64,000 bases of DNA from Pomacea canaliculata (Eukaryota > Mollusca > Gastropoda > Architaenioglossa > Ampullariidae): positions 3,410,001 to 3,474,000 of the forward strand of contig NC_037599.1 in the NCBI RefSeq assembly GCF_003073045.1, given 5' to 3'. Position 1 is the stretch's first letter. The number at the start of each line of letters is the position of its first letter. The notes under the pieces are model-generated. The model was not told the origin of the DNA, searched no databases, and worked only from the letters and a program-made list of their open reading frames with translations. Shown here piece by piece: positions 54,466 through 64,000 of this stretch. Made by a program: the position numbers and the translations under genes.

Positions 54466-57400
54466 ATGACCACCCCAAGAGCTTGCGATGATGACATTGC
54501 CATCGTCGGCGTCGGTTGTGTGACTCCAGGAGCGGATAACATGGATGAGTTCTGGCAAGTTCTCGTCAATGGGGAGAACCACGTAGTGGACATACCTGCT
54601 GACCGCTGGAACGCTCAGGCCTACTATGACCCGGACCCTATGGCCCCCGGCAAGTCTTATGTTCGGCGGGCAGGCCTCATCAGAGCGTGAGTACACAACC
54701 TCACCCACGCACGCACGCACGCTGCACACACACACACTACAAAGTGGCCTCCCTTTGTTTTCAGTGCCTGCTATTGCGGCAGCTTTTCTGTCTAGGGTCA
54801 TCAAGGGTGTTGAGATGCCTTTCTGTTCAGAATATTAAAGTTCTTCCTTTCCACTTAAGTAAACATTTGTTTGCAGTATTTAGACTCACAGTTTGAAATT
54901 GCCTGCCAGTCCACTTACGGTATACACAGACAGATGGAACTTTCAAAAACACCTTCAAATTGCTTCTTTTCCAAAAAATACTTAACAGATTCACTCTTTT
55001 TTGTGCGTGCTCGTGTGCTGTGTGGGGTAGGTAGCTGTTAGCCTTCACTAAGGCGCAATATAAGAATTTACTGTTGTTGTTTTTGTTGTTGCCCACACAC
55101 TGACACAAGCATCCCCAAGTGTGCTGTCATGCTTGCTCACTCTGACTTGTTTCTTTGTTTCCCACCAATCGCTCTTGAAATCGGCACCCATCTCCTCACC
55201 AGGCCAGACGAGTGGGACAACCGTCTGTTCAACATCAATGACTTTGAGATGAATCAGATGGACCCGCAGCAACGCCTAGTTCTGGACTGCACCTATATGG
55301 CGCTCGAGAACGCGGGGATCACGCGTGCTCACCTTGCGGGGTCTGACACGGGTGTCTTCGTAGGTACGTGTAATCATATGTGTATAAGTGATATAGTCCT
55401 CCTTCAGAAGACCAATATGTATATAAATCTTCCATCTAGGTGGCTTGATTCCTGATTATAGTTCACGCTAACTACATTAGTAAAGGGGAATGGTGGACTA
55501 TGAGACGACAAATAAAAGCTCCCAGAATTCCACTGTAGAGGTAAAACCAAAAGAAAAGGATCATTAGATTAATCACAATAAAAGATTGACAATTTTTTGT
55601 TTTGTTGAGTACAATCAGTCTTCAGTATTTAAAAGAAAACCCAATTATGAAATGTTGCGTGTTAAATAAATATCATAAACACAATTTTAAAACTAGTTTT
55701 TAAAAGTGTTTTTTTTTCTTTTACTAACCCATGGAGGTTTCTCCCTCAGGCACCGACTGCATAACTCTTTCTATACCATTGCTTAAGGGTAAGATACTAA
55801 ATAGCCAGTGGGATGTCTGTTACCGACATTTTATCAACCTCGATATATTCATTAGTTTGGTGGGCAGAGAAATTTTTCCGATGTCAGGCTCGGGCAAGCC
55901 TCGAGCAGGTAACTTTCTGCAAGTGAGCTCCGTGCTTTAAAGCATTGTAAAGGGGACACAGGATTAATTGCTGTATTACATATATATCTTAATGTCTTCC
56001 CACATCATAACACAAAACAAGAAAAAGTGGCATTAACAAATTTGTGTGGCGTGAAGACACTATTTTTAAAGTGCCTTAGGGAGACGTATGTTGATGACTT
56101 TTAAGGAAAAATGTCTTTCTCGGCCTTTTTTTAATTCTCTCTCTCTTAGGGGCGATGAATTCAGACTATCGTGGCTTATTTACGGCCGCCTCCACCATCG
56201 TAGGAAATTACACTGCGACCGGAGTCAGCAATTCTATCATTGCAGCGAGGGTCTCATACGTTTTTGACCTCCGGGGTCCTTCGGTTACCGTGGATACGGC
56301 CTGTTCTTCTGCTCTTGTGAGCATTCACCTTGGGGCGCAAGCGATTCGGTCAGGTAAGACCGGTCCAACTATACACGAAAGCTAGCTCCAACCATGTATA
56401 CAAGAAAACTAGAACCCCTTATACATAAAATCTGTATACAGCTAAATAGAATGCTAGCTACAACGATACAGAAAAGCTAGATTCATCTATACAGGATAGC
56501 TCGACCTACACCCCCAGAAAAGCAAGAAAAATAGATATCAAGGTAAGCTATGTATCAAAATTAAGAGTCATTAGGTGAAGTCAAAGAGGGTGGCAAGGCA
56601 AAAAGAGACTGTCAGCTCATGAAAATAATCTGCCACCTTGTTTAACATATCCTGCAGATTGAAACATCCCATCACTAACAAAAAATAAATAAAAAAGAAT
56701 GACATTCTTAGTATATAAAGACAGTGAAATAATGAATGTTAGAGTTCAAATAAGGTGACCTTAGACCTAGTCAGGGTTTAAAAGATTAAAGTTAACTGGC
56801 TAAAGGATAGATAGACGAACTGAGTGAGTGTCCAGCTGGACTGCGACACGACAGTTATTTTAGCAGGTCTTTATATAACGCTCTCAGAAAACAACTGGTG
56901 ACGGCATAAACACAGAAAAAATCTTTTCTGTAAAAGTTTAGAATATTCTTAAGTCTTAGACCAATATGTAATTTAAGGACTTTCTAGATATATACATAAT
57001 TATCTTATATTTACAGTTTTTAGTTTTGTCTAAACTGAAGAATAAAGATGACCGTTGGCATTCAGGTGACTGCAACCTAGCAATATGCGGGGGAACCAAC
57101 TACTTGACCCTTCCTGACGTGTTTGTGCACCTGAGTAAGGCGCACATGCTGTCGCCGACAGGCCAGTGCCACGCCTTCTCAGACAAAGCAGACGGCTACA
57201 CTAGAGGCGAGGGCTGCGGCATGGTCATTCTCAAGCGCCTGAAGGACGTGAGTCTCAGAACATTCTACACCGATTCTGAGTCGCAGACATTACCATTGTT
57301 TTATTTAACATAGACTGCAGATTGTAGCATCTTATCTCCAGCACTCATAAAAATGAAACAAACATCGCATTCTTTGGTTATTTAGACTGATTCTAATAAA

Positions 57401-60400
57401 CCAATCGTTCAAATATTTCTTACACCGGGAGAAAGAAAAGGAAATTTAGGGTTAAAATATATGAATCGGGACAGTAATCAAGTCTCGGACTATGCAACCC
57501 CGACCAAAAAAGAAAAATCATAACTTGACCCACAGAGCTAAAACCATCCAGAGTTGAAAGAGATCGATCTGGAATTTGCAACGAGTTCATGCCAGGTGTG
57601 GTTCAGAACTGGACTCGCCTGTTGTTGGTCATGAAACGTTGTACCGGAAACCATCCGATGCAGCAGTTGGTAATTCGGAGTGTTGTTACTGACAGGCTGA
57701 GAGGGACGGGGACAACATCTGGGCCACGATACTGACAGGTTCCAACCAGGACGGGAGGAGCGTCACTCCGATGACTGCCCCCTCCATGTCGCAGCAAGTG
57801 AGACTCCTGGAGCAGGTCTACAGCAACGCCAACATCGACATTGATCGACTCGACTACATTGAAGCACACGGTAAGCGTGTAGCTCAGGAAACATACTCAT
57901 GCACAGCATCAATGGGTCTCACAACTTGTTTACTCCTGACAGTATCCTTAGGCTGCCAGGCTGCCTGGTCAAAGGATTTTCATTACTTTAAATTACCAAA
58001 TCGTATTCGTCTAATCACCTTCACTCTTCACTACTGAAGTTCAACTGTTACTGCAAGTCTTCGGTCCATTCTCCGGTACAATTTACAATTTTTGACACTC
58101 ACATGGGCGAACACTATCTTAACCCTTCCTATCCTCACTCTCACTGCACTCGTTACCTTGGGCAGAAAGTAAGTCTGTTCGTGACACCCAAAAGAGCCTA
58201 AGTTCTCAAAAAAGACCACAAACAGACAAGGTCAGAAGGAAAGGGCAAAAAAACCCCCAAAAAACCAAAAACAAAAAAGAGAAAATGAGAGGAAAAAAAG
58301 CGAGAAAAAATACTTTCCCTAAAAATTCTCTTGCTCGACTTGTAATATTAGGAATGATAGATGTTTCTTGAGAAACTGAATTTATTTAGCGTGTATAAGG
58401 TATGAAATGAATGATTCTCATTATGTCGTTCGACTTCAACTTCCTCCACGACTTCTTCACACCCTTCCTCCATCCCTCAGCTAAAGCTTGTTCTATATTT
58501 ATTATATGCCAAACACCGCTCGCAGCGTGTTTTGCCAGTTTCTTGCAAGAAAGGGGATTTTTTTGAGGGGTGGGTAAAGAGAGGGTGAGTGGGCAGAATA
58601 AGAATATATGCAAGCAATACTGTCTTTCATGACAAAATATATGACAAGCAAATATTACTAGATAACTAGGAACAAGCATTAATAATAATATAAAAACAAC
58701 AAAGTAGGCTTGTTTATAGTACAGTATCATCTAAGAGTGTTCGCAGAACATGTAATAATACCTGATCCAAAAATAAATAAATCAAACAATTTTTTGGATA
58801 AATAAAGTATAAAATAAATCCGTTGTTTTAAATCAATCCAAAAAAAATCTGATAAATGAGCAGAAATAAGTGAACAGAACAACCCATTTAAAATGTCCAA
58901 ATAATAATTAGAAAATTAGTTACAGGAAAGTGACCTTCCTGGATCTGTTCTTGTCCTCAGGGACCGGCACTCCAGCTGGAGACCCCATCGAGGCCACCGC
59001 CGTCGGCAACTTCTTCAAGGACCACGGCGCCATAGGCAGAGTCCGCTACATCGGCACTGTCAAAACCAACCTGGGGCACCTGGAGTCGGCCGCCGGTGCT
59101 GTGGGCATCATCAAGGTGCTGCTAATGATGCGGCACTCACTGATTGTCCCTTCCCTGCACTTTGCCAACAACAATCCCAACCCTCGCATCGATTTTGAAG
59201 AGCTGCAGCTGCAGGTTCCTACGAAGGTAAATAGGGAATAGGTTAGTGGGAATTGTGGAACCGAGGTGAGATTCCAGCCATTTTCCAAACAACGTTTGTC
59301 GCACATAGAAAACATACGTGAACGCGTTCATGTCATACACATAATGCCAGGTTCAATGTGTCATATATATATTAGCAGTCCGATACGACAGAGATAGATT
59401 TAGTCAGATGTTGGAAAGATATGTTTATATGAATGCCATTTTAAGACGGAAGAAAATGCAAGTAGCGCGCACCTACATACACGCACAAATATGATCATAA
59501 AATAATAAAGAGATAAAATAAGATGACTAGCTAATTACAGATTAGATTACGAATACTGATTGCACGATTACATTAAAACTTTGAAATGTTAACTTTAAAG
59601 GCGATGCAAGAGAAATTTGTACACAATAAGAGATTTGGAACATACAGAATTAACACAAAGTTTCTGAGAGTTATGGCCGTGTTCTCTGTCGCAGGTCCTG
59701 GAGTGGAGCAGGGAGAACAAAATCGGGTGCGTCAATTCGTTCGGCTTCGGGGGGACTAACGGACATTGCATTCTGATTGAGTATACAAAACGTCGGTCCT
59801 CATCCGACATACTACATGCCGCACTGAAGACGCCCTGCATCGTCTGCTTGTCCGCCAACTCGGAGAAGTCGCTGGCGGGCAGCATCCGAGATCTCTGCGG
59901 CCACCCTGATGTTGAAAACATGGACGTGCATGACATCTCCTTTACCTCCACGTGCCGTCGCGACCACTACAACCTCCGGATCGCCAAGGTAGTGGACGAC
60001 CTTCACGATTTGCTAACCACACTCGAAGAGCACGTTCGCTCTGGGGCCAAGGCTGCTAACGCCCTCCGCAAGCCTCGTGTGGTCTTCGTCTTCTGCGGAA
60101 TGGGAACGACCTGGAAAGGGATGTGCAAGGAGATGTTGGTCGAGTTCCCTGTCTTTCGCGAAAAGCTGGAAGAGATCGACCGACTCCTGTCTTCTTACGT
60201 CCAGTGGTCGCTGATCAGTCGGCTGGAGGAGGAATCTCACTTTGATGACCCCTTGTTCTCTCCAATAGCCATCTTTGCGTGCCAGGTGGGGCTGGCGAGC
60301 CTCTGGCAAAGCCTTGGGGTTCAGCCGCAGAAAATTGTAGGACAGTCAGTTGGAGAGGTTGCTGCCGCTCACATTGCCGGTTGCCTGACGCTAGAGGACG

Positions 60401-63400
60401 CTGTGAAAATCATCTACTTTCGCTCTTATCACCTGTCCCAAGTGACGGGAGGAAAAATGCTCATCGTGCGTAACGCCAGGAGGGCCAGGTGAATGAGGTG
60501 CTGAAAATGCATGAAGGCAAGGCAAGTATCGCACTCTTCTACAGTCCCACGGCTCTAGCCATCAGTGGGGACGCCGACAGCGTGGACGCCATAAAAAAAT
60601 GGCTGCAGTCTTCATCTAGATCAAGCAGCAAGCAAGCTCAGCTACTGGAGCTGCAAGTTCCAGTCGCCTTTCATAGCCATCACGTGGACAGCTGCAAGGC
60701 ACCGCTGGCCGAATCATTGCAGGATATCGAACCGTCGGAACCGACTGTCGACATGATTTCCACAGTGACGGGAGAGGTCATCACGGACGCTCCGGGAATA
60801 TACTACTGGGTGGACAACATGCGTCGCCCTGTCTTATTTCACCAAGCCATCGCCAAATCGGTCGAGGCCAAGCAGAAGAACGTGTTCATAGAAATTGGAC
60901 CAAGATCCGTGCTGCGAGCACATCTAGCCGACATTTTCTCCCACGAAGATCCCAAGTGCGTCATCTCCATGTCTAAGCCACCGGAACAAAAGCTGTTTTT
61001 GTCTGCCGTAGCTACTATGTATGAGCTGGGCGCTGATATTGAGTGGAGCAAGCTACCCACGATGGGCAGGAACGTCACCAGTGTCCCGCACTACTTCTTC
61101 AACAGGCAAAAGTCCTTAGGGAGGTCGGAAGCTGCAGTAACCATCCTTGCCGGCGTTTCTTCGCTTTACCGAAAGCACTCCTATGTTTTTCCCATCGAAG
61201 GTGACTTCGGTATGATTGCAATGATCAGTCCTCATGGACAGACGTCCTTGTATGACCACGTGGTCTCCGGGGTCATTGTCGTTCCTGGCGCGTTTTATGT
61301 CGAGGTGGGGTTTGGGATTGCCGCGCACCTGAGCACGTCCAAGGTAAAGTGGGCAGTGGGGGTCGAGTTTGAACAGCCGCTGGTCATCCAGAAAGATTCC
61401 GTTCTCCGCATCGACATAGACTTCGCCAAAGATCTGCATGGGGAGGCCAGAGCAAAGGCCCCGATCAAGCTTAGCAAAGATGGGAAGCATTTGGCGACGC
61501 TGAAACTGACGCCCCTAGGAGCAGACGACCACTGTATGACCGCCGTCATGAACCTGGCACACATACAGGGACGCTGCAAGACGCGAGTGGACAAGGATGA
61601 GATCTATAGTTCTCTGCGCCGCTTTGGCTTCCAATATGGCGAAGCCTTCTCCCTCATCACCACCGCCCTGAAAAGCGACAGAGAATGCCTGGCCACGGTT
61701 CGCGTCCCTCCATTCCTGCGAGACGAGATGTCGGGTATCGTGGTACACCCTAGCATCTTGGACAGCCTGCTGCAGTCCTCCGTCATCCTCATGTCGGACC
61801 AGAACGACGTCAATGACCTGCTACCCCGGTCCATCAGATGGTTCGTCTTGCACCGTCAGATAGAGGATGTCATGCTCATTCACACGACGTTGAAGCACGC
61901 CGGCCGAAAGCAGACCGTATATGACGTCACTCTCCTGACCACCCAGGGCATCGTAATTGCAGAGCTGGAAGGGTTGGTCATTAGGTCCATCACAGAAACC
62001 CGTGTCGGGGTTGACGACATGTATGTGTGTGACTGGAAGAAGGTCAATGACGTTCCTTTGCCCTACTCTGTGGACCCCAAAGAAGGCAGCAACATTGTCT
62101 TCGTGACGGACGTAGTGTGTTCGAAAGCAATCGTCCTGCCAAACCCAGAAGAGCGAAGGATTAGCGACTTCGATGGGTCAAAGGAAAAGAGTGACGAGGG
62201 CGAGAAAGAAAAACAGGAGGAGGACAAAAAGAAAGCAGACGAACATACGACAGTCAATCAGATTGTCGTGCAGTACAGAAGGTCGGACGACATCTTTAGA
62301 AAGCTGCCTGAGGACTGGAGGAGAAGCTGAGAAGCAACCAGCACATCGAAGCTGTAGCTTTTCTCTGCATGAGTTCTTTCGACGACAGCGCCGATTCCGA
62401 CACGCTACAAGATGAGATCGCTAACGTCTGCCTCCTCATCAGAGCCATTTTGATCCGAGCGGCTGAACGCGGTCACAACTTTCCCGTGTACATCTGTACG
62501 AACAGGGCCTGGCCCTCCATTACTTCTCACGTAGCCCACACGGTCAATCCTCAGATGACGGCCCTTTGGGGCATGACGCGCTGCGCCCTGCGGGAGCAAG
62601 TGTACCCGCAGTTAGTCACGGTGGAGATACAGGTGCCGGATGCACAATGGTCCCTTAGGTTCATGCAGCAGGCTCTTTCAGTCATCATGAAAGAGAAGGT
62701 TTTGCAGGACTTTCCGGAAGTTTTAGTCACGACAACAGGGTTCTACGTGAACCAGCTAGTGCAAGTGGAATCTGAGACAATGATACCAACATATCGCAAA
62801 CTCTTTGCTGATGCAGACAAAAGTGCATTGGTGCTGTGCCAAGACCCATCCATGACCTCGAAGCCGTTTGCTGTTTATCACGAGAACACGTCAGGGGGAT
62901 CTGGCAAAGAGCTGGAGTGGATCAGCATCGAGACAGAAGCCTTTGCTGTGCACCACCCTGATCTGTTTTCCATGTCTGTACAATACAGCCAGATGGTGGG
63001 ATCAGGTTCTTTGAAGGAACGGGGTCATCCAGTTTTCTCGTTGGAAGTCGTCGGCACCTGTCCCCAAAACCCCGACGAGAAATTTGTCTGTTTGTACCCT
63101 GTTGCAGTGAGCACCCAAATAACAGTTCCAAGACACGCTGCTATCAAAATGAGCGGCATACCTAACTACCAGGTCGGCGACTTAACGAAACTCATTGTCA
63201 TTTGGGTTATGCAGCGAGAAATTCAGTCGCACAGAATCACTCTCTTGACATCAAGCCGGACAAAGCATCTGTCAGGGATGCTAGAGGGCTTGCTGACCAG
63301 CCGCAAAGTGCAGAAAAAGACAGCTGTGGTGAACGTCGTTAACGTGGAAGAGATGGGCCAGGACGCCATTTTCCAAGACTTGATTCTGTCCGTCGTCTAT

Positions 63401-64000
63401 CTCGATGGGGAAGTAGTGTCGACCATCAGCAAACGATGGGAACATGGAAAATACTTGGTCACCTGCCAAGGTCTCATGAGCGGCGAAGCACAGTCATCGC
63501 TGTCTTACTTTTTGCCGCAGGTGGAGATACAAACCATCAATACCAACCAGGTATTCCACCCGCAACGCCTGCACAGCCTCGTGCCAGCCTTGTGCAAGTG
63601 GATGAAAAAGGCCAACGAGGCCCTCAACAAAATCACAGAGAGCCTGCATAACGGCTTCCCATCTTACATCCCTCCCGGGGTCATGGTGAGCCAGGAAATG
63701 ATATTGCAGGGATCTAAAGGAGGGTCCAGTTTGTCCCTACCGCCCGGCTTTACACTTGATATGCTTCCGCCCGAAATGCTACCCCCGGGCATGGCAGAAG
63801 CTTTGTCATCATCGTTTCCGAACGGGTTTCCAGCTAGTATGGCTCCTGGAATGCCTCCTGGAATGATGCCGCCAGGAATGATGCCGCCAGGAATGATGCC
63901 GTCAGGAATGATGCCTCCGGGAATGATGCCGCCAGGAATGATGCCACCTGAAGGTATGCCCCCAGGCATGGGACATCTTGGCGGGAAGGGTTTAGAAATG
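54466..64000 (+). CDS. Animal FAS-like polyketide synthase (AFPK), 5' part, 7 exons visible, runs off window
   Basis: Iterative type I synthase related to animal fatty acid synthase. Exons: 54466-54686, 55203-55363, 56150-56353, 57066-57247, 57696-57870, 58961-59226, then 59695 to the window edge as one exon. Ketosynthase, about residues 9-430: DTACSS with Cys179, EAHGTGTPAGDP with His314, GHLESAAG with His354, so the triad is complete. Acyltransferase, about 530-830: GQSVGE with Ser621 and FHSHH. Dehydratase, about 890-1170: His in DHVVSGVIVVP (61257-61259) and Asp in SILDSLLQSS (61761-61763). A Lys/Glu-rich linker follows, then a pseudo-ketoreductase-like block (LWGMTRCALREQVYP), a reductase-like block (GIPNYQVGDLTKLIV) and a PPGMM repeat. 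The frame changes near 60470-60490 and 62300-62330; each fits one lost base. ATG lies 25 bases after an acceptor with a long T tract, implying an upstream 5' UTR exon. Confidence 0.9.
63826..63971 (+). repeat. Pro-Gly-Met-Met pentapeptide-type repeat inside the synthase
   Basis: A 15-nt unit, CCGCCAGGAATGATG-like, repeated about seven times and encoding PPGMM with variants (PSGMM, PPEGM). It is preceded by looser copies (LPPEMLPPGM, MAPGMPPGM) from about 63765. The repeat stays in frame with the upstream reductase-like block. Confidence 0.9.

Noticed and set aside
60478-60525. Very short intron to explain the first frame change in the synthase
   Set aside because: A GTGAAT donor-like word exists, but removing any such segment would delete conserved AT residues and leave an intron under 50 bp.
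59046-62257. Several minus-strand frames of 60-124 codons across the synthase
   Set aside because: Antisense shadows created by the GC-rich coding exon.
63664-63969. Minus-strand frame rich in GGIIPGG repeats, collagen-like in appearance
   Set aside because: It is the antisense of the PPGMM-coding repeat in the synthase; the plus strand has continuous homology-supported coding sequence.

Overview
The window looks like genomic DNA from a lophotrochozoan animal, most likely a gastropod mollusc. It is AT-rich, and its genes are split into many short exons with long repeat-filled introns. The proteins are metazoan (DOCK, FBXO4, RPL37, CIB1, CIMIP2C). There is a tRNA-derived SINE of a type common in snails, and the right end holds an animal fatty-acid-synthase-like polyketide synthase (AFPK), a group well represented in molluscs. 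The taxon is inference; no marker gene fixes the species.

Layout. (1) 62-18862, plus: the 3' half of a DOCK6/7/8-type Rho-family guanine nucleotide exchange factor, 21 exons from the armadillo-like middle part through the DHR-2 domain to the stop. It includes an unusual 252-nt phase-0 exon and one GC-AG intron. (2) 20671-20870: a tRNA-derived SINE between two tail-to-tail genes. (3) 21740-25857, minus: complete FBXO4, six exons. (4) 26159-28009, plus: complete RPL37, four exons, sharing a 301-bp divergent promoter with FBXO4. (5) 28050-32200: transposon mosaic with LINE tails, transposon ends, a 223-codon transposon-like ORF and a MITE with a perfect 8-bp target duplication. (6) 32263-36251 and 37643-41129, plus: two tandem CIB1-type calcium/integrin-binding genes with identical intron positions. 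(7) 43349-47539, minus: complete CIMIP2C (FAM166C), a ciliary microtubule inner protein. (8) 47540-54440: gene-poor DNA with a 97-bp near-palindromic mini-element, LINE remnants on both strands and microsatellites. (9) 54466-64000, plus: the 5' part of a large polyketide synthase (KS-AT-DH, then reductase-like regions and a Pro-Gly-Met repeat) that runs off the right edge.

The genes are unrelated in function: cytoskeletal signalling, ubiquitin ligase adaptor, ribosome, calcium sensing, cilium, lipid/polyketide synthesis. I see no operon-like organisation. Exon models were built by hand from frame, splice-site and phase continuity and from remembered family sequences; every splice junction given keeps the reading frame. 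The most interesting items are the polyketide synthase with an intact KS triad and DH residues but two frame breaks, the tandem CIB pair with a shared promoter block, the divergent FBXO4/RPL37 promoter, and several short transposon families with clean target-site duplications.
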